Source of the DNA: Desulfonatronum sp. SC1
GTDB lineage: Bacteria > Desulfobacterota > Desulfovibrionia > Desulfovibrionales > Desulfonatronaceae
Assembly (NCBI RefSeq): GCF_003046795.1
Contig: NZ_PZKN01000001.1
Location: 232,253 to 296,252, forward strand
Direction: 5' to 3'
Length of the DNA stretch: 64,000 nucleotides
The translations under genes and the position numbers were made by a program. The notes below the pieces were generated by a model. The model saw nothing but the letters and a program-made list of their open reading frames with translations. It did not search any database and was not told where the DNA came from. This document shows positions 47,458 to 56,015 of this stretch, piece after piece. How positions within the stretch are numbered: position 1 is the first letter of the stretch; every line of letters starts with the position of its first letter.

Positions 47458-47946
47458 ATGCAGACTTCTCCCCCTTCTTCCCGTGCCCGATCGGAAGAAA
47501 TCCTTCGCCATCTCGAGTTATTGGTCTTGCCAGTTGTTCACGGCCTCGGTCTGGATCTTTGGGGCTTGGAGTATCTGCCCCTGGGCCGCAAGGCGTTGAT
47601 CCGCATCTATATCGACGCCGAGAGCGGAGCGACCATCGACCAGTGCGCCATGGTCAGCCGACAGCTTGGCCCTGCTCTGGAAATCGACGAGCGACTTCCC
47701 GGCGCCTTTAATTTGGAGGTCTCCTCGCCCGGCCTGGAGCGTCGGTTTTTCAAGCCGGAACAACTCCAAGGCTACCTTGGGCGGACCGTGCAGGCCCAAC
47801 TCCATGAGCCACTGGAAGGATGCAAATCCTATCGCGGCGAGCTGTCAGCGGTGGACGGCTCGACGGTCACGCTTGTGGAAAACGGTGCCTCGGTTGCGTT
47901 GGATTGGGACCAAATAAAGAAGATTCATTTGGTCCATGCGTTTTGA
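47458..47946 (+). CDS. rimP: Ribosome maturation factor RimP
   Basis: A 162-residue protein needed for 30S subunit maturation. LDLWGLEYLPLGRKALIRIY and IDQCAMVSRQLGPALEIDER with FNLEVSSPGLERRFFKPEQL are the conserved family blocks, and the C-terminal Sm-like domain ends with DWDQIKKIHLVHAF. The ATG at 47458 gives about ten residues ahead of the conserved start; an ATG at 47422 is an alternative with purine-rich bases upstream. First gene of the rimP-nusA-infB operon. Confidence 0.93.
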   Translation: MQTSPPSSRARSEEILRHLELLVLPVVHGLGLDLWGLEYLPLGRKALIRIYIDAESGATIDQCAMVSRQLGPALEIDERLPGAFNLEVSSPGLERRFFKPEQLQGYLGRTVQAQLHEPLEGCKSYRGELSAVDGSTVTLVENGASVALDWDQIKKIHLVHAF

Positions 47947-48060
47947 CCCGAAATCGCCGCATGGTTTCGAAACATATGAAAGATTACCGAAAACAATGAT
48001 AGTTGTTGCCGGCCGGAGGCGCGAAACGGCCCCGGCCCTGATATTATCCTGGAGGACGAG

Positions 48061-49563
48061 ATGAGCGCCGAACTGCGCAAGGCCATTGAGCAAATCAGCA
48101 AAGACAGAGGAATCCACAAGGATCTTCTCATTGACACCCTGGAGCGGGCCGTGCGGTCCTCGGTGACCAAAAAATTGGGCGAGGATGTGGATATCGAGGT
48201 CACCTTCAACGAGGAGAAGGGCGGCTTCGACGTCTATCAGTTCAAGCGGGTGGTGGAGAAAATCGTCGATCCGGTCAGCGAGATTCTGCTTGAGGACGCC
48301 AAGCATCACGACCCCAATGTTCAGTTGGAGGACGAACTCGGTTTCGAACTGAAAGTGGAGGACCTGGGTCGGATCGCCGCTCAGTCCGCCAAGCAGGTCA
48401 TTATCCAGCGGATGCGGGAAGCGGAACAGGAAATCATTTACGAGGAGTACAAGGACCGCAAGCGGGAAATCGTCAGCGGGTCCATCCAGCGCCGGGATCG
48501 TTCCGGATGGATCATCAATCTCGGCCGAACCGAGGCCCTCCTGCCTAAGGAAGAACAGATTCCCAAGGAGCGTTTCCGGCGCGGCGATCAAATTCAGGCG
48601 TTGCTCTACGATGTGCGCAAGGAAGGGCGGGGCCCGCAGATTATTGTTTCCCGCTCCCATCCGGACTATTTAACGGTGCTCTTCAATCGCGAGGTGCCGG
48701 AAGTGGCGGATGGATTCGTACGGATCATGGGTGTGGCCAGGGACCCGGGCAGCCGGGCCAAGGTGGCGGTGATGTCCACGGATCGGGATATCGATCCGGT
48801 GGGCGCCTGCGTCGGGGTCCGCGGCTCGCGGATCCAGAACATCGTCCAGGAATTGCGCGGCGAGCGGATCGACATCATCGTCTGGAGCCCGGAAATCACC
48901 ACCTACGCGGTGAACGCGTTGTCTCCGGCCAGGATTTCCCGGATCACCGTGGACGAGGAAGACGGCGTTTTGGAGGTCGTGGTCCCGGATGATCAGCTCA
49001 CCCTGGCCATCGGGCGCAAAGGCCAGAACGTCAAGCTTGCGGCCAAACTGTTAGGGTGGAAGATCGATATCTTTACGGAGAGCCGCTACGGAACCATGTA
49101 CAAGGGTCGGCAGGGGCTGGAGCAGTTGGTCAGCGTGGCCGAGGTGCCTCTGGAAGCCTTTCTGGCCGCGGGCTTCAACAGCCCCACGGCAGTGGCCGAA
49201 GCCGACGACGAGCAACTGTTGACGATTCAGGGCCTGGACGAGGCCAGGGTCGCCGACATCCGTTCGGCCATCAATTTTCTTGGCTTGATCGAACGCCCTG
49301 AAGACGATGAGAGCGAGGACGGCGAGGGCGACGAAGAGGCCACGGACTCCGTTACGGAGTCGGCTGAAGCCGTGGATCGTGATCTCGACGAGCCCGAAAG
49401 CGGGGTTGGGAGCGAGGCCGGGAGCGAGTTCAAGGACAACATTGAGGAAGCCGTTGAGGCGAACGAAGAGACGGAAACGGGTTTAGCCGAAAAGGCTGAA
49501 GGCGTTTTGGCCGGAGAAACGGACATAAGCGCGGACCCCGAGGCGGAGCGTGTCCGAGAATGA
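48061..49563 (+). CDS. nusA: Transcription termination/antitermination factor NusA
   Basis: A 500-residue RNA-polymerase-binding factor. N-terminal domain 1-130 (AELRKAIEQISKDRGIHKDL), S1 domain at about 135-200 (EIVSGSIQRRDRSGWIINLG), KH domains at about 230-345 (DPVGACVGVRGSRIQNIVQE, LTLAIGRKGQNVKLAAKLLG). A helix-hairpin-helix motif lies at about 360-415. The final 85 residues are an acidic low-complexity tail (EDDESEDGEGDEEAT and later EEAVEANEETE), longer than usual. GGAGGA precedes the ATG. Its 3' end overlaps ylxR by 14 bases. Confidence 0.97.
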   Translation: MSAELRKAIEQISKDRGIHKDLLIDTLERAVRSSVTKKLGEDVDIEVTFNEEKGGFDVYQFKRVVEKIVDPVSEILLEDAKHHDPNVQLEDELGFELKVEDLGRIAAQSAKQVIIQRMREAEQEIIYEEYKDRKREIVSGSIQRRDRSGWIINLGRTEALLPKEEQIPKERFRRGDQIQALLYDVRKEGRGPQIIVSRSHPDYLTVLFNREVPEVADGFVRIMGVARDPGSRAKVAVMSTDRDIDPVGACVGVRGSRIQNIVQELRGERIDIIVWSPEITTYAVNALSPARISRITVDEEDGVLEVVVPDDQLTLAIGRKGQNVKLAAKLLGWKIDIFTESRYGTMYKGRQGLEQLVSVAEVPLEAFLAAGFNSPTAVAEADDEQLLTIQGLDEARVADIRSAINFLGLIERPEDDESEDGEGDEEATDSVTESAEAVDRDLDEPESGVGSEAGSEFKDNIEEAVEANEETETGLAEKAEGVLAGETDISADPEAERVRE

Positions 49564-49861
49564 GTCCCACGGGCCGGGCAAAGGTCTACCCGGAGAGCCT
49601 TTGAGGGAACCATTCAAAGCCCAGCCGAGACGACACGCTGGGCACGCGCCCACACGGACGTGCGTCGTCTGCCGCCGGAAGGCTCCCAAGATCGAGTTGC
49701 GGCGTTTCGTGCACGACTCTGAACGAGGGCCTCTCGTTGACCTCCGTCAGCAATTGCCCGGACGGGGGTTTTACGTATGCAATCAATCATCATGTTTGGA
49801 TAAATTGACGTCGACAGGGAAACGTCGGAAGCGGTGCAAGGGAGAAATGCATGGCCAATAA
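49550..49861 (+). CDS. YlxR-family RNA-binding protein
   Basis: A 103-residue basic protein of the YlxR (DUF448) family, regularly encoded between nusA and infB; in Firmicutes a member acts on RNase P. The core is [20 protein letters not shown] then [18 protein letters not shown]. The GTG at 49550 starts inside the nusA end and the gene overlaps infB by 11 bases, so the three are translationally coupled. Confidence 0.88.
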   Translation: MSENESHGPGKGLPGEPLREPFKAQPRRHAGHAPTRTCVVCRRKAPKIELRRFVHDSERGPLVDLRQQLPGRGFYVCNQSSCLDKLTSTGKRRKRCKGEMHGQ

Positions 49862-52793
49862 GATACGCATTATGGAATTGTCTTCTGAACTTGGGGTCAG
49901 CAATAAGGAATTGTTGCAAGTCTTGCGTGAGCTGGACATCCCGGTGAAAAGCCATGTCAGCAGCATCTCCGATGAGGAGGCCGCCCAGGTTCGAGAGAAA
50001 ATGCAGCGCAAGGACGCCCCCGTCGATGTTCAGCAGCGGGAGATTCAACCCGGGGTCATTTTGCGGCGGCGACGGAAGGTCGCCAAGCCGGATGCCCAGG
50101 AAGCTTCGGACGCCTCCGGGGATCAGCCCGAGGATGCCTCGACTCCCGAAGGAACGGATGGTTCAGTGCTGGATGCGGTCACGGGAGCGGCGGAGCAAGC
50201 TGAGGATGCGGACGAAGCCGCTGCTCCGGCCAAACGTCGGGCTGGGAAAAAGACCGTGGACGCTCCTCCGGCACGGGTTATCGGCACGTCCAAAGAACCG
50301 GTTGTCCCGGACGCGGAAGATGTCGGCGAGGATGTCCTCACTGCGGTCGTATCCGAAGATATCCAGGCGCGTGTTGAGCCGGATGTCTCAGGCACGCAGG
50401 AAGACTCGGACACACGGGATGTGCCGGGTAAGCCGGCTGTTTCTGGTGCGGTGGTTGCGCCCGAGGATGATGCCGTGCCCGCGACCGCTGAGGAATCGGC
50501 GGTCAGCGCAAAGGCTGGTGACGCGGAAGTTGCGGCTCCCGCCGACGCGGCCATTGGTGAAGAGTCCGATGCGGCGGCATTGGAAGCCGCTGGAGAGAAG
50601 GCGAAGAAACGTAAGCCACGGAAACGTGAGCCATTGGTTCAGACAGGACCGCAGGTTCGGATCATTTCCAAGCCCGAAGCCAAGCCCGAAGCCAAGCCCG
50701 ACTTTTCCTATAAGCCCGAAAGCAAGCCCTACACCCCCACTCCGGTACGGACGCCCGGCACCGCGGAAACGCCTGCTCGGGCCGGGGCGGATGCCGGTGC
50801 GCAGGGCGATAGCGCCTCGGATCGTAAAAAGAAGAAAAAGGGCAAACGCACCGTGGAGATCACCCAGCCCACGGTGCTCGGAGAGCAGGTTCGCGCCGAT
50901 CCGTCCTGGAAGAAGAAGAGAACCACCCCGGTTCAAGATCGGACCGGCGGTAAATTCCGGGCCAAACGGTCGCGTCCCAAATTCCGTCACGAAGGCGAAG
51001 GTCAGGCCGTCCAGGCCGGAACCCAGCCGCTCAAGGCCGCCAAGCGCAAGATCCGCATGGAAGAGGCTATCCGGGTTTCGGAGATGGCCAAGCAGATGGG
51101 GCTCAAGGCTCAGGAGATCATCAAGACCCTGTTCTCCATGGGCGTGATGACCACCATCAACCAGTCCATCGACATGGATACGGCAACTCTGGTGGCCGCG
51201 GAGTTCGGTTACGAGGTGGAGCAGGTCGGGTTCATGGAAGAAGGGTTTACCCACATCCGTGAAGAGGACAAGCCGGAAGATCTCGCGGCGCGTTCTCCGG
51301 TTGTGACCATCATGGGCCACGTGGACCACGGCAAGACCTCTTTGCTGGATGCAATTCGCCAGACCAACGTGACCAAGGGCGAGGCCGGGGGGATCACTCA
51401 GCATATCGGCGCGTATCACGTGGAGACCAATCGCGGTGCGGTGACCTTTCTGGACACGCCCGGCCACGAAGCCTTCACGGCCATGCGTGCCCGAGGGGCC
51501 CAGGTCACGGACTTGGTCATTCTGGTGGTGGCCGCGGACGACGGCGTGATGGAACAGACCAAGGAAGCCGTGAACCATGCCAAGGCCGCCGGGGTGCCCA
51601 TCGTAGTGGCCGTGAACAAGATCGACAAGGAAGACGCCAACCCTGAACGGGTGATCCGTGAGCTGAGCGAGATGGGGCTTCTGGCAGAAGCCTGGGGCGG
51701 GGACACGATTTTCGCCAACGTCTCGGCCAAACAGCGCATCGGTCTGGATGAACTGCTGGAAATGGTCCTGCTCCAGGCCGAGGTTCTGGATCTCAAAGCC
51801 AACCCGACAAAGCGAGCCCGAGGGCGGATCGTGGAAGCCCGGCTGGACAAAGGTCGTGGTCCGGTGGCCACGGTGTTGATCCAGGAAGGAACCTTGCGCG
51901 ACGGGGACGTCTTTGTCTGCGGTCTGTACCAGGGCAAGGTCCGGGCGATGTTCGACGACAAGGGCAAGAAGATCAAGGAAGCCGGTCCGGCCTTCCCGGT
52001 GGAGGTCCAGGGCTTCGACGGCCTGGCCGAGTCCGGTGACGAATTCGTGGTGGTGGCGGATGAAAAGATCGCCCGCCGGATCGCCCAGTCCCGCATGACC
52101 AAGGAGCGCGAGAAGGCCCTGGCCAAGGCCACCAAGGTCACCCTGGACAGCTTCCTGGCCTCCAAGGCGGCCGGCGAGGTCAAGATCCTGAATCTGGTCA
52201 TCAAGACTGACGTGCAGGGGTCCGCCGAGGCGGTCTCCGAGTCCCTGCTCAAGCTGTCCACGGACGAGGTCCGGGTGCGGATCGTCCACGCCGGAGCCGG
52301 GGCAATCACCGAATCCGACGTCATGCTGGCCACGGCCTCTTCGGCCATCGTGATCGGCTTCAATGTCCGGCCCGTGGCCAAGGTCAAGGAAGTGGCCGAG
52401 TCCGAGAGCGTGGAAATCCGCTTCTACGACATCATCTACAACTTGGTGAACGACATCCGGGACGCCATGACCGGAATGCTCTCGCCGATCATCCGGGAGT
52501 CCTATCTGGGTCAGGCCGAAGTTCGCCAGACCTTCAGCGTGCCCAAGATCGGCACGGTGGCCGGGTGCGCGGTGATGGACGGCAAGCTGCTGCGCAACGC
52601 CAAGATTCGTCTGCTGCGCGAGGGCGTGGTGATCTACACCGGCAAGCTCAGCTCGCTGAAACGCTTCAAGGAAGACACCAAGGAAGTGCTCAAGGGCTTC
52701 GAATGCGGCGTTGGACTGGCCAACTTCAACGACATCAAGGTCGGCGACGTGATTGAAGCCTTCGAGGAAGTCTCCGAGGCGGCGACGTTGTGA
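49851..52793 (+). CDS. infB: Translation initiation factor IF-2
   Basis: A 980-residue GTPase that brings initiator tRNA to the 30S subunit. It has an N-terminal IF2N domain (1-55) and a long Ala/Glu/Pro/Lys-rich linker (about 60-390, with tandem KPEA repeats near 280). A second IF2N segment follows ([20 protein letters not shown], about 400-450). The GTPase domain has G1 [12 protein letters not shown] near 488, G3 DTPGHE and G4 NKID, and the C-terminal beta-barrel domains end with [20 protein letters not shown]. Complete. It overlaps the ylxR end. Confidence 0.98.
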   Translation: MANKIRIMELSSELGVSNKELLQVLRELDIPVKSHVSSISDEEAAQVREKMQRKDAPVDVQQREIQPGVILRRRRKVAKPDAQEASDASGDQPEDASTPEGTDGSVLDAVTGAAEQAEDADEAAAPAKRRAGKKTVDAPPARVIGTSKEPVVPDAEDVGEDVLTAVVSEDIQARVEPDVSGTQEDSDTRDVPGKPAVSGAVVAPEDDAVPATAEESAVSAKAGDAEVAAPADAAIGEESDAAALEAAGEKAKKRKPRKREPLVQTGPQVRIISKPEAKPEAKPDFSYKPESKPYTPTPVRTPGTAETPARAGADAGAQGDSASDRKKKKKGKRTVEITQPTVLGEQVRADPSWKKKRTTPVQDRTGGKFRAKRSRPKFRHEGEGQAVQAGTQPLKAAKRKIRMEEAIRVSEMAKQMGLKAQEIIKTLFSMGVMTTINQSIDMDTATLVAAEFGYEVEQVGFMEEGFTHIREEDKPEDLAARSPVVTIMGHVDHGKTSLLDAIRQTNVTKGEAGGITQHIGAYHVETNRGAVTFLDTPGHEAFTAMRARGAQVTDLVILVVAADDGVMEQTKEAVNHAKAAGVPIVVAVNKIDKEDANPERVIRELSEMGLLAEAWGGDTIFANVSAKQRIGLDELLEMVLLQAEVLDLKANPTKRARGRIVEARLDKGRGPVATVLIQEGTLRDGDVFVCGLYQGKVRAMFDDKGKKIKEAGPAFPVEVQGFDGLAESGDEFVVVADEKIARRIAQSRMTKEREKALAKATKVTLDSFLASKAAGEVKILNLVIKTDVQGSAEAVSESLLKLSTDEVRVRIVHAGAGAITESDVMLATASSAIVIGFNVRPVAKVKEVAESESVEIRFYDIIYNLVNDIRDAMTGMLSPIIRESYLGQAEVRQTFSVPKIGTVAGCAVMDGKLLRNAKIRLLREGVVIYTGKLSSLKRFKEDTKEVLKGFECGVGLANFNDIKVGDVIEAFEEVSEAATL

Positions 52794-52795
52794 GA

Positions 52796-52928
52796 GGGTT
52801 CAGCGGTTCACGGTTCAGGGTTCAACGGTTGGGGCCCTGCTTGAATTGGAGAGTCTGGAGTGGCATGAGTGGACACTGCGTCCCCTCACGACCTTGCTCA
52901 TTGCTTTCAACCGTGAACCATTGAACCC
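52796..52928. repeat. Inverted GGTTCA-type repeat between infB and the DUF503 gene
   Basis: GGGTTCAGCGGTTCACGGTT at 52796-52815 pairs with AACCGTGAACCATTGAACCC at 52909-52928, differing only in three central bases. The right arm ends three bases before the next ATG and replaces its ribosome-binding site. In the transcript the arms could form a 20-base stem that hides the downstream start. Confidence 0.7.
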
Positions 52929-52931
52929 CTG

Positions 52932-53270
52932 ATGATCATCGGTGTCCTGCGGTTGGAGTTCCGGCTGCACGGGAACGACTCTCTCAAGGGCAAGCGTAAG
53001 GTGGCCCAAAGTCTGAAACAGAAACTGCGCAACAAGTTCAATCTCGCCGTGTCCGAAGTGGAGGCCATGGACGATCATGAACGGCTGATTCTCGCGGCGG
53101 TCTCCGTTTCCAACGACGCGGCCCGGGTTGAAAGTCGGCTGCACAAGGCCATGTCCCTGGCCGAGGCCGCCGCGCCGGTGGAGTTCGTCCAGGGCAACAC
53201 TGAAATATTTCGATCAACGCAGGACCCCGGAGATCTCCGCGCGGACCTGCTGGAAGGAGGCTCATGGTAA
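52932..53270 (+). CDS. DUF503 (YlxP-like) protein
   Basis: A 112-residue protein of the DUF503/YlxP family, regularly found between infB and rbfA; its role is unproven but the neighbourhood suggests ribosome assembly. MIIGVLRLEFRLHGNDSLKG, KRKVAQSLKQKLRNKFNLAV and SEVEAMDDHERLILAAVSVS are family hallmarks. The ATG at 52932 lacks a Shine-Dalgarno sequence, being preceded by an inverted repeat arm. It overlaps rbfA by seven bases. Confidence 0.9.
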   Translation: MIIGVLRLEFRLHGNDSLKGKRKVAQSLKQKLRNKFNLAVSEVEAMDDHERLILAAVSVSNDAARVESRLHKAMSLAEAAAPVEFVQGNTEIFRSTQDPGDLRADLLEGGSW

Positions 53271-53605
53271 TGCGAGGTCCGTCCCGGCGATCGATTCGCC
53301 TCGCGGACATGATCCAGCGGGAACTGGCTCAATTGCTCCAGGAGGAGATCCAGGACCCTCGGCTGGAACTGGTCACCATCAGCGGGGTGCGGTTGAATTC
53401 CGACCTGAGCATCGCCAAGGTGTTCTTCACCTGCACCGACGACCCGGTCCGGCTGGAGGAGATCGCCGTTTCCCTGAGCAAGGCCAAGGGATTTCTGCGT
53501 ACTTTGCTGGGCAAGCGTCTGAATCTGCGTTCCACCCCGGAACTGCGCTTCGAGCGGGATATCTTTTTGGAGGACATGGTGTATGACGGCCGCCATCAAA
53601 GCTAG
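53264..53605 (+). CDS. rbfA: Ribosome-binding factor A
   Basis: A 113-residue cold-shock ribosome assembly factor acting on 16S rRNA. Conserved segments: RRSIRLADMIQRELAQLLQE, LVTISGVRLNSDLSIAKVFF, and the C-terminal LRSTPELRFERDIFLED. AAGGAGG precedes the ATG, which lies within the end of the DUF503 gene. Its end overlaps the next gene by 23 bases. Confidence 0.95.
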   Translation: MVMRGPSRRSIRLADMIQRELAQLLQEEIQDPRLELVTISGVRLNSDLSIAKVFFTCTDDPVRLEEIAVSLSKAKGFLRTLLGKRLNLRSTPELRFERDIFLEDMVYDGRHQS

Positions 53606-54599
53606 TACGACGGACAGCTGGGCCCGCGTGTTGCGCTTGTTGCGCGAAGGCGACAAATTTCTGGTGGCCGGGCACAACAACCCGGACGGGGACGCTTTGG
53701 GCTCCACCGTGGCTTTGGGGTGGTTGCTGGAAGCCTTGGGCAAGACCTACTGGCTGTACAACGAATCCCCGGTGCCGGACCGGTTCTCCTGGTTGCGTTT
53801 CTCCCAACCCTTGCAGCAAGCTCATCCGGACTGGGAGCCCCGCTGGTACATTCTGCTGGACTGCGGGGACTCCAAGCGCGTGGGCAAGGATTTGGCCGCG
53901 CGGCTACCTCTGGAGCGAACGGTCAACATTGATCATCACGTCAGCAACCGGGATTTCGGAGCGGTGAACCTGGTGGAACCGGATCGGTCCTCCGTGGGAG
54001 AAATGATCGGCTACCTGGCCCAGGAACTGGGCTTCCCCTTGAAGGGCCCACTGGGGGAGGCGGTCTATCTGGCTCTGGTCACGGATACGGGGTCCTTCAG
54101 TTACGAGAACACCGTTCCCAAGGTGCTGGAACTGGCCGCGACCATTATCCGCCAGGGGCTGAACCTGGCGCGGTTCAATGCCTTGCTGCAGAATCAGTGG
54201 CGGATGAACCGTTTGAAGTTGATGGGAGACGTGCTGAGTCGGGCCAGATTGTTCGACGACGGGCGGATCGGGGTGATTTCCATTCCCAAGGCCTTTCGCG
54301 AGGAACGACAAGCCACCGTCGAGGACTGCGATGACATGGTGGACTACATCCGACGGGTCAAGGGCGTGCGCATCGCGGTCAGCCTGCGTGAGGACGGCCC
54401 CCGCAAAATCAAATTCAGCCTGCGCTCCACGGGTGACACGGACGTGGAGGAGATCGCCTCCTCAGTGGGCGGCGGCGGACATAAGAACGCCGCCGGCGGG
54501 GAGCTGCATCACAGCCTGGAAGACGCGGAATCGCTTCTGGTGCGGATGACCCGCGAGTATCTTGCCCTGGCGGATAAAAATCCTTCCGCCGCGTCGTGA
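53583..54599 (+). CDS. nrnA: Oligoribonuclease / pAp-phosphatase (NrnA, DHH family)
   Basis: A 338-residue manganese phosphoesterase that degrades nanoRNAs and 3'-phosphoadenosine-5'-phosphate. The DHH motifs are all visible: AGHNNPDGDALGSTVALGW, ILLDCGDSKR, TVNIDHHVSNRDFG and LVTDTGSFSYENT. The DHHA1 domain ends with VGGGGHKNAAGGELH. The order rbfA-nrnA-truB is common. Its stop overlaps a GTG start for truB. Confidence 0.94.
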   Translation: MTAAIKASTTDSWARVLRLLREGDKFLVAGHNNPDGDALGSTVALGWLLEALGKTYWLYNESPVPDRFSWLRFSQPLQQAHPDWEPRWYILLDCGDSKRVGKDLAARLPLERTVNIDHHVSNRDFGAVNLVEPDRSSVGEMIGYLAQELGFPLKGPLGEAVYLALVTDTGSFSYENTVPKVLELAATIIRQGLNLARFNALLQNQWRMNRLKLMGDVLSRARLFDDGRIGVISIPKAFREERQATVEDCDDMVDYIRRVKGVRIAVSLREDGPRKIKFSLRSTGDTDVEEIASSVGGGGHKNAAGGELHHSLEDAESLLVRMTREYLALADKNPSAAS

Positions 54600-55576
54600 C
54601 GTCCACGCGCCGCATGGAGCCCGTTGAGCGAATGGATTCTGAGGATCGACCCAAAAAGCCGGACCAGGCCCATGGCGTACTGGTCCTGGACAAGCCCTCC
54701 GGCCCCTCGTCCACCCAGTGCCTGGAACGGATCAAGCGCACCCTGGGGCAGCGTAAGATCGGCCACGCCGGGACTCTGGATCCGTTGGCCCAGGGAGTCC
54801 TGCTGGTCCTTTTGGGCCAAGCCACTAAAATCGCCTCCTATCTGACTGAAGGCCGCAAGCAGTACCAGGGCGTGTTGCGTTTGGGCATTGAAACCGATAC
54901 CTACGATGTTTTGGGGAAGGTTTTGAGTACCACTGACCCCACGGAGGCGAATGCCCAACGGGTAAACGCCGCGATTTTGGAGTGGGCGGGCCTCATCGAA
55001 CAGGAAGTACCGCCCTACTCCGCGGCCAAGCATCAGGGTAAGCCCTTGTATGCCTTGAGCCGATCCGGGCGAGACGTCCCGGTGAAACGAAAACCTATTC
55101 AAATTTTTCAGGCGGAGGTTCTTTCCATTGACCTCCCCCTGGTGCGCTTCCGGGTGGAGTGTTCCGCCGGCACCTATATCCGTTCCCTGGTCCACAGCCT
55201 GGGGAAACGACTGCACTGCGGGGCCGTGCTGGAAGAGTTGATCCGGGAGCGCAGCCATCCCTTCGCCCTTGACCAGGCCCATGGTCTCCAGGACGTGCTG
55301 GATGAATCGGAGGCGTTTTCGGGGAAAGTGATCGCGTTGCGGGAAGCCTTGCCGCATTTCCCGAAACATGTCCTTTCTCCGGAGCAATCCCGGATCGTCC
55401 GCCATGGCGGAAGATTGCCCGGGAATTTTTCCGGCAATGGCCCTCACAGTGCGGAGTCTCCGGCTCCGGGTGCGCGGGCCCTGTTCTTGGATGACCAGGA
55501 ACACCCCCTGGCTCTGGTCGAGATGCGCGAAGCGGACGGCGTGTTGCAATGGACCATCCTGCGCGGCTTGTTTTAG
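54596..55576 (+). CDS. truB: tRNA pseudouridine-55 synthase
   Basis: A 326-residue enzyme (from the GTG) that makes pseudouridine 55 in the T loop of tRNAs. The catalytic aspartate is in RKIGHAGTLDPLAQGVLLVL, preceded by LVLDKPSGPSSTQCLERIKR; the later motif VECSAGTYIRSLVHSLGKRL is also typical. The GTG at 54596 overlaps the preceding stop; an ATG at 54614 is a good alternative. The C-terminal 80 residues form a PUA-like region. rpsO follows after an 81-base leader. Confidence 0.94.
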   Translation: MTSTRRMEPVERMDSEDRPKKPDQAHGVLVLDKPSGPSSTQCLERIKRTLGQRKIGHAGTLDPLAQGVLLVLLGQATKIASYLTEGRKQYQGVLRLGIETDTYDVLGKVLSTTDPTEANAQRVNAAILEWAGLIEQEVPPYSAAKHQGKPLYALSRSGRDVPVKRKPIQIFQAEVLSIDLPLVRFRVECSAGTYIRSLVHSLGKRLHCGAVLEELIRERSHPFALDQAHGLQDVLDESEAFSGKVIALREALPHFPKHVLSPEQSRIVRHGGRLPGNFSGNGPHSAESPAPGARALFLDDQEHPLALVEMREADGVLQWTILRGLF

Positions 55577-55584
55577 CCCCAGGA

Positions 55585-55613
55585 CCCGGAGCCGAACGTA
55601 CGTCGCTTCCGGG
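55585..55613 (+). promoter_or_regulatory. Possible S15 leader hairpin upstream of rpsO
   Basis: CCCGGAG (55585-55591) can pair with TTCCGGG (55607-55613), one G-T pair included, in the 81-base gap ahead of rpsO. S15 represses its own messages in many bacteria by binding leader structures. Whether this stem resembles a known S15 leader class cannot be judged here. Confidence 0.35.
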
Positions 55614-55657
55614 ACCCGAATCATTTCCCGAAGGGGACAACCAAGGAGGAATCCGCT

Positions 55658-55927
55658 GTGGTCATGAGTATCGAAGATAAAGCCAAGGTGATCGAGGAGT
55701 ACCGGTTGAAGGAGGGCGACACCGGTTCGCCCGAGGTGCAGGTGGCTCTGTTGACCCACCGTATCAACGAATTGACCGGGCATTTCAAGACCCACAAAAA
55801 GGACTTTCACTCCCGGACCGGCCTGTTGAAGCTGGTCGGGAAGCGCAGGGGGCTGCTGAACTATCTCAAGAAGAAGGACGTTCAGCGTTACCGCGATCTG
55901 ATCGAACGACTCAAACTGCGCAAGTAG
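55658..55927 (+). CDS. rpsO: 30S ribosomal protein S15
   Basis: An 89-residue ribosomal protein. Core sequence [40 protein letters not shown] and [20 protein letters not shown] is universal for S15. The GTG at 55658 is chosen because AAGGAGGA at 55643-55650 is seven bases upstream; an ATG two codons later is less well placed. pnp follows after a hairpin. Confidence 0.98.
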   Translation: MVMSIEDKAKVIEEYRLKEGDTGSPEVQVALLTHRINELTGHFKTHKKDFHSRTGLLKLVGKRRGLLNYLKKKDVQRYRDLIERLKLRK

Positions 55928-55944
55928 TTTTCGCGCATGCCTTT

Positions 55945-55978
55945 GGAGCCCCGGCGGCCATCGCCTTGCCGGGGCTCC
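55945..55978 (+). terminator. rpsO-pnp intergenic hairpin/terminator
   Basis: GGAGCCCCGGC (55945-55955) pairs perfectly with GCCGGGGCTCC (55968-55978), an 11-base-pair GC-rich stem with a 12-base loop, followed by a weak T stretch. It may reduce read-through into pnp or be a processing site, as the corresponding region is in E. coli. Confidence 0.75.
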
Positions 55979-56015
55979 GTTCACTTATTTTCAGCCAAGG
56001 ATATGTCTACGTATT

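Noticed and set aside
50388..52289. A 633-residue minus-strand frame opposite infB
   Set aside because: Composition is that of an antisense frame, and infB on the plus strand is unmistakable.
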